From positions 1 through 41,350 of the forward strand of contig JAISLT010000013.1 of NCBI GenBank assembly GCA_031277165.1: a stretch of 41,350 nt of DNA. The letters run 5' to 3'. This stretch comes from Spirochaetaceae bacterium. Its GTDB lineage: Bacteria; Spirochaetota; Spirochaetia; Treponematales; Breznakiellaceae. Each line of letters starts with the position of its first letter. The first letter of the stretch is position 1. Of this stretch, positions 24,660 to 33,621 are shown in pieces. A program made the position numbers and the translations under genes. The notes under the pieces are model-generated. The model searched no databases, was not told the DNA's origin, and was given only the letters and a program-made list of their open reading frames with translations.

Positions 24660-27492
24660 GGGCGGCCCCCTGTATATCCGCGGGGGCCGCCGGCGGACGG
24701 AACAAAACCTTCCGTGGATTAAGGGAATAGAGGGAACGGCAAAGGGTCTTAAAATCGCAGCCTGCGCAGGTTTTAAGCAGCACCCGGGGAAGCCCCTGAA
24801 GGGAACCGGGGTTCCCCTGGGGAATAAAGTTCAGCCGGGAAAGGGCCGTATCAAAGATCCTCACCGCCAAGTCCAGGGCCTCCATGGAAGGTTCGTATTG
24901 ATCCCTGGTACAAAGGTCCCGCTTTCCCTCCAGTCCGCCCATGACGGGAACTATCTCGTGCCGGTTAATAATAATAAAAAAGGCCCGGTCTACCCTGCGG
25001 CCCGTTTTTTCTTCGTAGAGCCTAATGTACATGGGGATTTGAAAATCCTCGATCCCCGGTTCATCCGGGTCCCCGGCGGCGCTTTTTCTGCTTTCCGGTT
25101 TAGTTGGGGCGGTGTTTGTTTTGTAGTCAATTATCATCGGCTCCCCCCGGGACGAAAGGGATACCCGGTCTATCCTTCCGATCAGGCGGAGCGGGCCCCT
25201 GACGGATTCGTAGGTCTGTTCCAGGTCCTCTACCTCAAAGCCGGAAAAATAAGCCGCCTCGGTTTTTAAAAGATCCCGCAGCCGCCGGTTCACCGCCTCT
25301 CCCAGGGGAAGGAGCAGGGGATACACCAGGGGACCCCTAAGGGTATTGTCGCTCCGCAGCACCTCCCCGGTTAGTTCCTCTATCCAGGCGCCGTATGTTT
25401 CCAGCCTGTTCCCGGAAAAGTACCGGTCCTGTTCTTTAATCCGGGTAAAAAGACGGCGGAGTATTTCGTGGTAGATAAGCCCCCGGGATTCATCGTCCAG
25501 CAGGGCCGCATCTTCCTGCCGGGGCCGCAGGCGGAAGATCCGCCGGTACAGCCAGAACAGGGGGCACTTAAAAAATTCCGTAAGATCCGTGGCGGACACG
25601 GACAGTTCCGGGGTTCCGGGGGCTGCGGCAGAGAAGGCCGCGGCGCCGGAACTTTTACTTTGGATCCGTCCCCGCAGCAGCGCGGACACCACCGGGGAAA
25701 GTTCCTGTCCGTTCTGCCCCCCGCCGGAACCCTGGAGCAGGATCCGGCTCCAGCGCTTAAAGCCCCGCCGCTGGAGGGAAAAGAGCCGTTCCGGTTTTTC
25801 CCCCGTTCCCCCCCGCCAGCACCGCTCGGCAATAAACGGATCGGCCCTGCCGGGAAGCTCCGGGGCCGCCGGATCATCCGGGAAATTTCTGTTCAGGGCA
25901 AAGGCGCTGTGGGGTATGGCCCAGCCGGAAAATGTTTTTTCCGAGGCGCTTATTCTGGTACGGCAGGTATAGGTTCCCCAGGGGGCGATGCTGTACAGGG
26001 AAAGAAGGGCCGCCGACATGTCCCGGTCTTCCAGGCCCAGCCGGGCCCGTTTGTCCTGGCGCAGAAAGGGCAGGGGCCGGTGCTGTACCGTTGCCGCCCC
26101 CTGGGATGCGTTAAGTACCAGGTGACACCCAAAGGGGGCCCCCGCGGCAACCCGGTAATCGTAGATGTTTACCCCCCCCGGAGTATCCTGGGCATACACA
26201 TAGTTTTTATCCCGCAGGCAGGAAACATAAAATCCAAAGGGATCCGGATCGGCCAGATCGGGGAATTCCGCCTCTATCTCGATCAGCGCCGACAGTTCCT
26301 CTATACAACGGCCCAGGACCGCATTGTTTTTAGCGCTGCATTTTTCCATGGCCAGCAGCCGCCTAAAGGCAAAGTACCGTCCTTCGATCTCCCTAAAGCT
26401 TTTTGCCCCGGCCATGGCGGAAAGGGCCCGTTTTAATTCCCCATAGTATCCGGCAAGTTCCCTGTGGGGACGCCGGTGGAATCCTTCTTCCCAGGGATCG
26501 GCCAGCCGGTGCCGGTCCCTAAAGGCAGAGACGCAGTGGTTTTCCAGCCCAAAGTCCACCAGGGCCCTGTTTTTTGCCGGATCCTTCCAGGGTATGGCGC
26601 CGTTTAAAAGCAGAGGTTTAAGGGAGTCGAAGGAAAAAAGAGAGGATATACATTCGCCGATAAGGGAAAAGATCCTCCCCAGGGGATAGGTCCCCAGGCT
26701 TTTACCGGACCGGAGGGAGCAGGGTATGTCGTAGAGTTCCAGTTCCCGGAACACATAGGGGGCCATGGCGGCAATCCCCGGCAGGCTTAGGGCCATGTCT
26801 TCGTAGGGAAGCCCCTCCTGATCGTGGAGCCGCCGCAGCTCCGCCGCGGCGGTCCGCAGTTCTGTCCGGGCGGAATCAAAGAAAACCAGTTCCGCCGCCG
26901 CGCCGGGGACCGGATAAAGGGAGATTCCCCCGGATTGGAACAGATCCTGGTATTCGGCAAAGTCGTCCAGGGTTTCGGGAAAAAAGATTATGTACCTTCC
27001 CTCGTGGCTGGGGGCCTTTTCCCAGGAAGGTTCAAAGAGGCCGTGGCTTTCCAGGAAGGTTCCGTACTTGTCCTTTAAGATCCGCAGGTCCCGGTCTTCT
27101 TCATCATCCCCCCGGGCAGATCCCTGGAGTTTTTCCCACAGGGCCAGGGAGGGCAGCATGGCGGCGATGGACGAAGCAAAGACAGCCCCCCCCTCGGCAA
27201 AGGAGGGGGGGATCAGGGCCTTAAAAAAAGAGCCGGCGGCATTTTTCCGGACCAGGGAGCGGGCAAAGAGGCTGCGGATTAGGGCCGAAACGGGCCGGCG
27301 GCGGCTGTCCCCAATGCGGACCGCCCTTTCCTTAAACCGGTCCCAGGCGAGAAAACGATCCAGGGCCAGGGAACGGACAGGGCCGTGGAGGCAAATCTTC
27401 CGGGCCCAAAGGGCCGCGGCGGTTTCCGAGGGGAATACAAAGCCCATGTGCTGATCCTCAATATGACTAAGGATCGTTTCAAAGACGGTCAT
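24649..27492 (-). CDS. addB: AddB-like nuclease subunit with Fe-S cysteines
   Basis: A 947-residue partner of AddA. The N-terminal helicase-like region is degenerate and lacks a clear Walker A motif, so it may be structural. The C-terminal nuclease has GRIDRVSL and MIIDYKTNTA. Cysteines consistent with the 4Fe-4S fold of AddB/Cas4 nucleases are seen in FFKCPLFWLYRR upstream of the core and in CAGCDFKTLC near the end. ATG 27492 overlaps the stop of the DUF4230 gene as ATGA, so that start is preferred to an in-frame one 33 bases upstream. Symbol assigned by family and position; sequence conservation in AddB is weak in general. Confidence 0.8.
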   Translation of the reverse strand: MTVFETILSHIEDQHMGFVFPSETAAALWARKICLHGPVRSLALDRFLAWDRFKERAVRIGDSRRRPVSALIRSLFARSLVRKNAAGSFFKALIPPSFAEGGAVFASSIAAMLPSLALWEKLQGSARGDDEEDRDLRILKDKYGTFLESHGLFEPSWEKAPSHEGRYIIFFPETLDDFAEYQDLFQSGGISLYPVPGAAAELVFFDSARTELRTAAAELRRLHDQEGLPYEDMALSLPGIAAMAPYVFRELELYDIPCSLRSGKSLGTYPLGRIFSLIGECISSLFSFDSLKPLLLNGAIPWKDPAKNRALVDFGLENHCVSAFRDRHRLADPWEEGFHRRPHRELAGYYGELKRALSAMAGAKSFREIEGRYFAFRRLLAMEKCSAKNNAVLGRCIEELSALIEIEAEFPDLADPDPFGFYVSCLRDKNYVYAQDTPGGVNIYDYRVAAGAPFGCHLVLNASQGAATVQHRPLPFLRQDKRARLGLEDRDMSAALLSLYSIAPWGTYTCRTRISASEKTFSGWAIPHSAFALNRNFPDDPAAPELPGRADPFIAERCWRGGTGEKPERLFSLQRRGFKRWSRILLQGSGGGQNGQELSPVVSALLRGRIQSKSSGAAAFSAAAPGTPELSVSATDLTEFFKCPLFWLYRRIFRLRPRQEDAALLDDESRGLIYHEILRRLFTRIKEQDRYFSGNRLETYGAWIEELTGEVLRSDNTLRGPLVYPLLLPLGEAVNRRLRDLLKTEAAYFSGFEVEDLEQTYESVRGPLRLIGRIDRVSLSSRGEPMIIDYKTNTAPTKPESRKSAAGDPDEPGIEDFQIPMYIRLYEEKTGRRVDRAFFIIINRHEIVPVMGGLEGKRDLCTRDQYEPSMEALDLAVRIFDTALSRLNFIPQGNPGSLQGLPRVLLKTCAGCDFKTLCRSLYSLNPRKVLFRPPAAPADIQGAAHGS

Positions 27493-28220
27493 TGTGCCGC
27501 GGCGCCCTGAGTTTCCGTCTCCCACATAAACACAATGTCGTAGCTGCCCCGAATTCCCGGCAGATTCCTAAGCAAAGCGCCGAATTGCTGTTCCGCCGAA
27601 TTTCGGGATTCTTCAACCACTTCGCTGGCCATAACCTTTTCTTCCATCTCCCGCTTTTGTTCGGCGGTAACCTTAAAAGCGTCCTGTATTTTTATTTCGT
27701 TAAAGATCGTCTGGGACTGTTCAAATACTTCAATGGACCTGTCGTCAATTTCATGGGACAGGATCTGTACCGGCGGCAGGGTAATCCGAATTACCGGCAG
27801 ACCCCCCTGGACCTGGGTGGTTCCCTGGGGCTGTGCCGCCCCCTGGACCGGCGCTGCACCCTGGGGCTGCGCCGTTCCCGGAACCGGATCCTCCACCCGG
27901 ATTTTGCTTCCGTCGATGCCGAGTTTCATGATCCCATCGTAGGTAAAGATGTACTTCCGGGTGGTAAAGGGAATGGTCCAGCCCCGAATGTCCAGGGAAT
28001 TTATGTCCTTTACCACCGACGTATAATGGTAGGCCAGGCTTGCATATTCCCCTATGGGGAGCACCTCCTTAACCACCGTATGGGCGGATACTTCCGGCTG
28101 TTCCGTTATGATCTTGAATCCGGAAAGGCCCAGGTTCCTGCCCCCCAGTAAAAACCCCACCACCAGGATTAGACCGGCGATAAGGGCAATTAGAACAAGC
28201 ACAAGAATGGTCCGTTTCAT
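27489..28220 (-). CDS. DUF4230 membrane-anchored protein
   Basis: A 243-residue protein with one N-terminal helix (TILVLVLIALIAGLILVVGFLL). The soluble domain matches the DUF4230 pattern: a VLPIGEYASLAYHYTSVV strand region and later IRITLPPVQILSHEID. Function of this family is unknown. Between the two halves of the domain sits a Pro/Gln/Gly-rich insert (about residues 112-139, repeats of the type QPQGAAPVQG), probably a flexible linker. The start ATG 28220 is the first gene of a three-gene unit with addB and addA, linked by ATGA overlap. A functional link to recombination is not known from the family and may be only transcriptional. Confidence 0.8.
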   Translation of the reverse strand: MKRTILVLVLIALIAGLILVVGFLLGGRNLGLSGFKIITEQPEVSAHTVVKEVLPIGEYASLAYHYTSVVKDINSLDIRGWTIPFTTRKYIFTYDGIMKLGIDGSKIRVEDPVPGTAQPQGAAPVQGAAQPQGTTQVQGGLPVIRITLPPVQILSHEIDDRSIEVFEQSQTIFNEIKIQDAFKVTAEQKREMEEKVMASEVVEESRNSAEQQFGALLRNLPGIRGSYDIVFMWETETQGAAAQ

Positions 28221-28253
28221 TCAAAACCCCCAATTCCAATATACCGCCGCCGG

Positions 28254-28294
28254 GAAAAACAAAAAAGGGGCCGCCGCTTAGTCCGGCAGCCCCC
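28254..28294 (-). terminator. Rho-independent terminator after hsp20
   Basis: On the minus strand, GGGGCTGCCGG, a short loop, CGGCGGCCCC, then TTTTTTGTTTTT. The stem has one mismatch. It lies just downstream of the Hsp20 gene and immediately upstream of the DUF4230 operon. Confidence 0.75.
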
Positions 28295-28359
28295 TATGGG
28301 CAGGAAGGTCCTGGATTTCTACGGTTCCCCATAAAGCGCTGCTTTACGGGTCCGGGCAA

Positions 28360-28794
28360 TTACTGGGCGTTGATTTCTATAAGCCGCTTGGCGCTTTCGG
28401 TCCGTTTCTTAATCTCCAGGGACAGGACTCCGTTTTTAAAGACCGCCGATACCGACTCGGGATCGGCATTTTCCGGCAGGGTAAAGGACCGGCTAAAGGA
28501 GCTTCTCCGGCGTTCCCGGATAAGGTAGCTGCCGTTTTTCTCTTCCTGGTTTTGTTCCTCCTGTTCGGATTCGATGGTAAGCTTGCCGCCGTCCATCTGG
28601 ACCTTGATTTGCTTTTCGTCAAGGCCGGGAAGTTCCGCCTCTACCAGGTAGGCATTGCCCGTCTCTTGAACATCCACCAGGGGCAGTTTGTTCAATACCC
28701 GGCTGCCCACAAAGGGGGCCAGGGGAGAATCAAAAAACGATTCCAGAAATTCGTCCATGACGCTCAGGGGTTTGTAAAGGGATACGGATTTCAT
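28360..28794 (-). CDS. Hsp20/alpha-crystallin small heat shock protein
   Basis: A 144-residue cytoplasmic chaperone that binds unfolding proteins without ATP. The alpha-crystallin domain spans about residues 37-140, with LVEAELPGLDEKQIKVQMDGGKL, SFSRSFTLPENADP and the family mark AVFKNGVLSLEI. The C-terminus has an I-x-I type tail (RLIEINAQ). The start ATG 28794 follows GGAGG. Upstream is a near-perfect sigma-54 promoter, which is unusual for this family and suggests control by an enhancer-binding activator rather than by a heat-shock factor. A terminator follows. Confidence 0.93.
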   Translation of the reverse strand: MKSVSLYKPLSVMDEFLESFFDSPLAPFVGSRVLNKLPLVDVQETGNAYLVEAELPGLDEKQIKVQMDGGKLTIESEQEEQNQEEKNGSYLIRERRRSSFSRSFTLPENADPESVSAVFKNGVLSLEIKKRTESAKRLIEINAQ

Positions 28795-28858
28795 AATAAA
28801 CCTCCAAATAAATTGGCTTGTTTTTTGACCTTCATACGAAGCGTCTCAGTTATATGTA

Positions 28859-28875
28859 AGCAAGAACCGTGCCAA
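28859..28875 (-). promoter_or_regulatory. Sigma-54 promoter of hsp20
   Basis: Minus strand TTGGCACGGTTCTTGCT, matching the -24/-12 consensus TGGCACG-N4-TTGCW at every defined base. The start of transcription would be near 28847, giving a leader of about 50 bases before the Hsp20 ATG. The identical 17 bases occur on the plus strand at 29290. Confidence 0.75.
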
Positions 28876-29194
28876 GTTTTTAAAAATACAGGAATTTTCC
28901 ATACAAAAAATCCAACAAACCGCCATTTAGAGCCTTTGGCGGCGGTAAAATCCACATTATCCGGGAAAGGGATGTTTTATGGGGAAAATCCGGGGCAAAG
29001 TATCCCGCTTCTTTCCCGGAAACTCCCCGGCCCTTTAGGGATTGTCCGGTATTTCCCTGTGGCACCGGTCTAAAATGGATCGGCTTTCTTTCAAAATAGT
29101 GTCAAAATGACACTATTTTAGGCAAGAATGAGGGAAAATTCACCCCGAATGGCTTAGGTACCTCCCCAAAAAATAAGGTTTTGTAAAATTGCAA
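28876..29194. other. Gene-free region between the two sigma-54 sites
   Basis: No convincing gene on either strand. One perfect 12-base hairpin (arms 29093-29104 and 29108-29119, AAAATAGTGTCA, loop AAA) is present. The space is suitable for activator binding sites for one or both sigma-54 promoters, but I see no obvious repeated enhancer motif. Confidence 0.5.
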
Positions 29195-29223
29195 TTGACT
29201 TTTTTTTTCCGTACTGGTACATT
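29195..29223 (+). promoter_or_regulatory. Possible sigma-70 promoter upstream of the glycan locus
   Basis: TTGACT (29195-29200), a 17-base spacer of mostly T, and TACATT (29218-29223). It is a moderate match lying about 70 bases before the sigma-54 site. Confidence 0.35.
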
Positions 29224-29289
29224 TCTCCCATGAGGCAAGGTCCGGAAAAAATAACATTTTTTTATATTTTGTACCCAAAATCGCCCCAC

Positions 29290-29392
<103 letters not shown>

Positions 29393-29579
29393 TTCATCTT
29401 TATACGGATGCGGAAATTTTTTCTTTGGCAAAACTCCGGAACAACGCGGCTTTACCGTATCGCCCATCCTAAGGCGTCGATCCGTCCATTTTCCGTTACA
29501 GGGTCCTTTTTTTCCACGAAGCCGGTCAAGCCGCCCCTTGAGCTATGGGCCGTCGCATAGGTGGGGTATGGACTGGAAT

Positions 29580-29608
29580 TTGACTTCGCCGGCGGCCTGC
29601 GGCATATT
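29580..29608 (+). promoter_or_regulatory. Possible sigma-70 promoter of the ABC exporter genes
   Basis: TTGACT (29580-29585), a 17-base spacer and CATATT (29603-29608), about 37 bases before the permease ATG. It lies inside a short frame (29569-29643, MDWNLTSPAACG) whose first codons repeat the start of the permease gene (MDWDLT). Confidence 0.4.
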
Positions 29609-29645
29609 AGAAATATACGGTTGTCACAAAGGTAGTAAGTAGGGC

Positions 29646-30482
29646 ATGGACTGGGATTTAACGGTATCGTCCAAGCATAAGCTGCTGGAGCTTAATTTAC
29701 GGGAACTGCTCCGGTACCGGGATCTTATTCTTATGTTTTTTGTGCGGGATTTTGCCACGGTCTATAAACAGACCGTGCTGGGTCCCCTGTGGTATATTAT
29801 CAGTCCCCTTTGTTCTACCCTGGTGTACGCCTTCGCCTTTGGTAATATCGCCGGTATCGGAACGGACGGAATACCGGTGCTGTTGTTTTACTACGGCGGC
29901 ACCATGCTCTGGTCGTATTTTTCCAACTGTCTGAACAGCGGGGCGAATATTTTTATTGCCAATGCGGGGGTGTTCGGTAAGGTATATTTTCCCCGGCTTT
30001 CCGTTCCCATCGCCACCACCTTTGGCGCGGTATTTAAGATGCTTATCCAGTTTGCCATGCTTATGGCTTTTTTGGCATATTACCTTGTCACCGGCAGCGC
30101 CGTCCGCCCCTCGGGGTATGCGCTGCTTTTTCCCGTGGTGGTCCTTTGGCTTGGGGCGCTGGGGACGGGGATTGGGATGATCTTTTCCGCCCTTACCACC
30201 AAGTACCGGGACCTGAACCATGTGCTTACCCTGGCCTTGGGCCTGGCCATGTACGTTACCCCGGTGATCTATCCCCTATCCCAGGTGCCGGAACGGTTTT
30301 ATTTCTTCTTCTACATTAATCCTGTCAGCGCCCCCATGGAACTGTTCAGGATATGGTTTTACGGGATAGGCCATGTGCCGCCGGCGATGACAATTAGCAG
30401 CATCGCGGTGACGGTGCTGGCCGTTTTCTTTGGGCTGGTTCTGTTTAGCAGCAACGAGCGTACCTTTATGGACGTTATATAG
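29646..30482 (+). CDS. Polysaccharide ABC exporter, permease (Wzm-type)
   Basis: A 278-residue ABC-2 family permease with six hydrophobic segments. It starts with the typical amphipathic RYRDLILMFFVRDFATVYKQTVLGPLWYIISPL and has the ALTTKYRDLNHVL loop that contacts the ATPase. It exports O-antigen, capsule or similar glycans in an ATP-dependent manner with its partner. The start ATG 29646 follows a weak TAGGG. It is the first gene of the locus, and its stop is directly followed by the ATPase ATG. Length and layout are normal for Wzm or KpsM-like permeases. Confidence 0.9.
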   Translation: MDWDLTVSSKHKLLELNLRELLRYRDLILMFFVRDFATVYKQTVLGPLWYIISPLCSTLVYAFAFGNIAGIGTDGIPVLLFYYGGTMLWSYFSNCLNSGANIFIANAGVFGKVYFPRLSVPIATTFGAVFKMLIQFAMLMAFLAYYLVTGSAVRPSGYALLFPVVVLWLGALGTGIGMIFSALTTKYRDLNHVLTLALGLAMYVTPVIYPLSQVPERFYFFFYINPVSAPMELFRIWFYGIGHVPPAMTISSIAVTVLAVFFGLVLFSSNERTFMDVI

Positions 30483-31277
30483 ATGGCCCTGGCGATAAAG
30501 ATAGAGCACCTTTCCAAGTATTACAAACTTGGGGTTATTAACAACGGCAGGCTCTGGCAGGACCTGCAAAGTTACTGCGCCCGGCTTTTACACCGGGAGG
30601 ACCCGAACAGGAAAATCGGGGAACAGACCGTGTACGACCGGGACGGATTCTGGGCGCTGTCGGACATTAACCTGGAAGTAGGGCAGGGGGACCGGCTGGG
30701 TATTATGGGGCATAACGGTGCGGGAAAATCGACCCTGCTTAAGATCCTCAGCAGGATCACCGTTCCCACACAGGGGTGTTTCCATGTTAAGGGAAGGATT
30801 GTGAGCCTTCTGGAGGTGGGGACCGGTTTTCATGGGGAGCTTACCGGCCGGGAAAACATCTATATGAACGGCGCCATCCTGGGGATGAAGCGCCGGGAAG
30901 TAACCCGCAAGCTCGAGGAGATCGTGGCCTTTAGTGAAATCGATCCCCACCACATTGACACGCCGGTTAAGCGGTATTCCTCGGGCATGTATGTACGGCT
31001 GGGCTTTGCCATTGCCGCCCACCTGGAGTGCGAGATCATGATCGCCGACGAGGTGCTGGCGGTGGGGGATTTGAACTTTCAGCAGAAGGCCACGGGTAAG
31101 ATGAGCGATCTGAGTACCAACCACGGCCGGACCGTGCTGTTTGTAAGCCACAACATCGGGGCGGTGGAAAAGCTGTGCAACAAGGGGCTTATTCTGGAAC
31201 AGGGCAAGGTGCTGCTGGGGCAGTGTCCCGTGGAAGAGGCCGTGGGAAGGTACAAGGAAATACTGGGGATTGCGTAA
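30483..31277 (+). CDS. Polysaccharide ABC exporter, ATPase (Wzt-type)
   Basis: A 264-residue ATPase. Walker A is GHNGAGKST (residues 76-84), the signature YSSGM is at 165-169, Walker B is IMIADE at 185-190, and the switch His is in VSHN. The N-terminal strand MALAIKIEHLSKYYKLG is typical of Wzt/TagH-like proteins. It ends soon after the nucleotide-binding domain and lacks the C-terminal glycan-binding domain of long Wzt proteins, so export is probably not coupled to a terminal modification of the chain. ATG 30483 follows the permease stop without a gap. Confidence 0.92.
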   Translation: MALAIKIEHLSKYYKLGVINNGRLWQDLQSYCARLLHREDPNRKIGEQTVYDRDGFWALSDINLEVGQGDRLGIMGHNGAGKSTLLKILSRITVPTQGCFHVKGRIVSLLEVGTGFHGELTGRENIYMNGAILGMKRREVTRKLEEIVAFSEIDPHHIDTPVKRYSSGMYVRLGFAIAAHLECEIMIADEVLAVGDLNFQQKATGKMSDLSTNHGRTVLFVSHNIGAVEKLCNKGLILEQGKVLLGQCPVEEAVGRYKEILGIA

Positions 31278-31412
31278 AAAGATTATACCGAAGTGAAGCG
31301 TGTTTCGGCCGCGCACGGAACGGTATGATTGTCCATGGCGCTGTATTATTCCGGCCTGCAAGAATTGCAGCGGCCGGTGGTTTGTCATGCCCGCAAATGT
31401 AAAGGGAGCATT

Positions 31413-32528
31413 GTGAAAAGGGACATAAAGGAACTCTTAATAAGACGGTATGTGCAGCTGGTGATAAATCCCCGGGACCGGTTATTGCTGGATCTGGTCT
31501 TTAAGGAGGGGCCCACGCAAACCGGACTGGATACTTTTTTTTCTTCCTGGGATATAGAGCGGGAGGGGGCCCACAAGGCCCTGATGCTTTCATACTTTAT
31601 GAAGATGCACCCCGAACTGGCCTTTCCGGACTATACAAGACCCCGGCTGGAGGGTCTGCTAAATTATTACCGGTTTTATAATATGCAAACCCTGGCGCAT
31701 TTTCCTGGGCTGGGCCGGGCCTTAAACAGGGCGGGAATTCCCATACTGGTGTTTAAGGGCATGGCGATGAAGCTGCTTCGGCCGGAACTGCCCCGTGTTA
31801 TGGAAGATATAGATTTTATTGTACCGGACGAAAGATATGCCGAGGCGGTGCGTATGGCCGAAGACGCCGGGTTTGAACATAAATTGGCCCGGGAGGAGGA
31901 ACATTCCGTAGATTTAATTCACCGGGATAAAAAGTGCTTGATCGATATTCATAGGTGTCCCAACCTAAAGCATGGATTACACATCAGCGCCCAATTATTT
32001 GCCCGGGCAAGAAAAACAAACGCATACGGCGTGGACATGCTTATCCCCTGCGATGAAGACCTGGTGTTTATTACCCTGACAAATTTTCTTAACAATCTTG
32101 TCAATAAAACCAGCATTAAGGGCGTATTATACGGATTATTTGATTATGCCTATTTGGTTAAGGGAAAGGAAGATTTTAACTGGGACATGCTTATTGACAA
32201 TGCCCGCAAAACAAAGACCACCCTTGATATCCGCCTGGCCCTGGAAATAATCGAGCACCTGGTTCCCGGTATTATGCCCCAGGGGTTAAAAAAAACAGCG
32301 TGCTTTGCATCAAAATTATCTTCCCTTTGTACCAGGCTTGTTTACAATGAATATTACTATGACAGGCTTATAGAAAAACGGGTGACCTTTCCCGTTAGAA
32401 GGGTTACCAAGGCCTTTATTAAGGGATGGTTTTATAAAACCATCTATTACCCCATGAAATTAATCCGCGGCATCTATCCGCTACGTAAACTGTTTCTTTT
32501 GATATTCTTGCATAAGGAAGCCCCATGA
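31413..32528 (+). CDS. Nucleotidyltransferase family protein (PF14907-like)
   Basis: A 371-residue protein resembling the uncharacterised nucleotidyltransferase family NTP_transf_5. The core is a predicted Pol-beta-like fold with FKGMAMKLL (residues 114-122) and RVMEDIDFIV, whose EDID acidic pair would bind metal. A third acidic position is likely in DLIHRDKKCLIDIHR. The C-terminal half is helical. GTG 31413 is preferred because AAAGGGAG precedes it; the frame is open to TTG 31329. Members of this family often sit beside HprK-like and PqqD-like genes, in exopolysaccharide or peptide-modification loci. Substrate unknown. ATGA overlap with the next gene. Confidence 0.75.
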   Translation: MKRDIKELLIRRYVQLVINPRDRLLLDLVFKEGPTQTGLDTFFSSWDIEREGAHKALMLSYFMKMHPELAFPDYTRPRLEGLLNYYRFYNMQTLAHFPGLGRALNRAGIPILVFKGMAMKLLRPELPRVMEDIDFIVPDERYAEAVRMAEDAGFEHKLAREEEHSVDLIHRDKKCLIDIHRCPNLKHGLHISAQLFARARKTNAYGVDMLIPCDEDLVFITLTNFLNNLVNKTSIKGVLYGLFDYAYLVKGKEDFNWDMLIDNARKTKTTLDIRLALEIIEHLVPGIMPQGLKKTACFASKLSSLCTRLVYNEYYYDRLIEKRVTFPVRRVTKAFIKGWFYKTIYYPMKLIRGIYPLRKLFLLIFLHKEAP

Positions 32529-33607
32529 GGATAGACAACCCTTCGCCGGAAAAACTTTCCCACTATTTTTCCGTATTGGATAAGAGGCCCCGGGAAATAG
32601 GCGCCGTACAGTGGACCAAATACCTGGACCTGGGAACCCATGTTATCCGGCTTATTAACTATTCCCCGGAATTTACCCCCCATGTGGAAAAACAGCTTGG
32701 GTATGTTTTAAACGATTCGGCGCCCGGACACGACGCCACCCTGGTTATCTGGAAAGACCCCCTGGTCCGGTCCTTGTCCTTAAGGCTTGACCAGGATGTA
32801 TTTAATGATGCGCTGGTCCATAACTATTATGCGGACCTTTTTTTGCAGGTGTTTGCACAGGGCGTATCCGCATGGCTGCCCCTTATTAATGTTGATATTT
32901 GGAGTAATATCCTTACGGCTTTTGATCCCCGGTCCAACACCTACTACTATGCGGCGGAAAACCTTGATCCGGAGGAATTTATAAAGCAGGGGCATATATT
33001 TGTGCAGACCATAGGTAAGATAGTCAGGTCCGCCGCAAGCTCCCTGGTACACGGGGCCGTTGTGGGCCTTAACAACAAGGGCATTTTGTTCTGCGCCCGG
33101 GGCCAAAAGGGAAAATCGACCCTGACCGTGTGCGCCATGATGGACGGCTTTGAGTTTGTATCCGACGATTATCTGGTGCTGTCGAAGGATGAAAGGGGCC
33201 TCTATGCGGATCCTATCTATTCCATTGTTACCCTTTCGCCCCGGATGTACGGCGAGTTGTACGGTACCTTAAAGTGCCGGTTTGTTTCCAACAATGCCCG
33301 GAAGGACAAGTATGTACTTAATATTGCCGATTACCACGGCAGTTTCAGGAAGCACTATCCCATTAGGGTTTGCATGTTTCCGCAGATTACCGGCAGCCCC
33401 GAGCCCAGTATCGTAAAAACCGGCAGGGGCCCCGGGGTGGTGCAGCTTGTCCATTCCACGCTGCAGCAAATGGGCAATTGGCATGATATAGAAACCGCCA
33501 AAAAACTTATGTCCTTTGTGGCCGGATTTGATTTTTATCAAATAAATCTTTGCCAGGATATCTGGAAAAATCTTCGCTGTCTGCGGGATTTTGCGGAAAA
33601 ATTATAA
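32525..33607 (+). CDS. HprK-like serine kinase/phosphorylase homologue
   Basis: A 360-residue protein whose C-terminal half resembles the catalytic domain of HPr kinase. It has HGAVVGLNNKGILFCARGQKG with a P-loop variant (GQKGKST, residues 193-199) after the conserved His176 region, and FVSDDYLVL with the acidic pair at 214-215. The N-terminal half (about 1-150) has no recognised domain. True HprK regulates carbon catabolite control, but such diverged versions in glycan or peptide-modification loci are thought to phosphorylate other targets. The start ATG 32525 overlaps the nucleotidyltransferase stop by four bases, which indicates tight coupling. Confidence 0.7.
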   Translation: MRIDNPSPEKLSHYFSVLDKRPREIGAVQWTKYLDLGTHVIRLINYSPEFTPHVEKQLGYVLNDSAPGHDATLVIWKDPLVRSLSLRLDQDVFNDALVHNYYADLFLQVFAQGVSAWLPLINVDIWSNILTAFDPRSNTYYYAAENLDPEEFIKQGHIFVQTIGKIVRSAASSLVHGAVVGLNNKGILFCARGQKGKSTLTVCAMMDGFEFVSDDYLVLSKDERGLYADPIYSIVTLSPRMYGELYGTLKCRFVSNNARKDKYVLNIADYHGSFRKHYPIRVCMFPQITGSPEPSIVKTGRGPGVVQLVHSTLQQMGNWHDIETAKKLMSFVAGFDFYQINLCQDIWKNLRCLRDFAEKL

Positions 33608-33621
33608 GTACGGAGAGGAAA

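Noticed and set aside
23589-24722. Long plus-strand frame opposite addA (also others opposite addB, trpD, trpC and the chemoreceptor)
   Set aside because: GC-rich genes with strong third-position bias open antisense frames; these lack motifs and sensible starts.
28880-29065. 61-codon minus-strand frame upstream of hsp20
   Set aside because: No ribosome site, no conserved motif, and it lies in a region with promoter and hairpin features.
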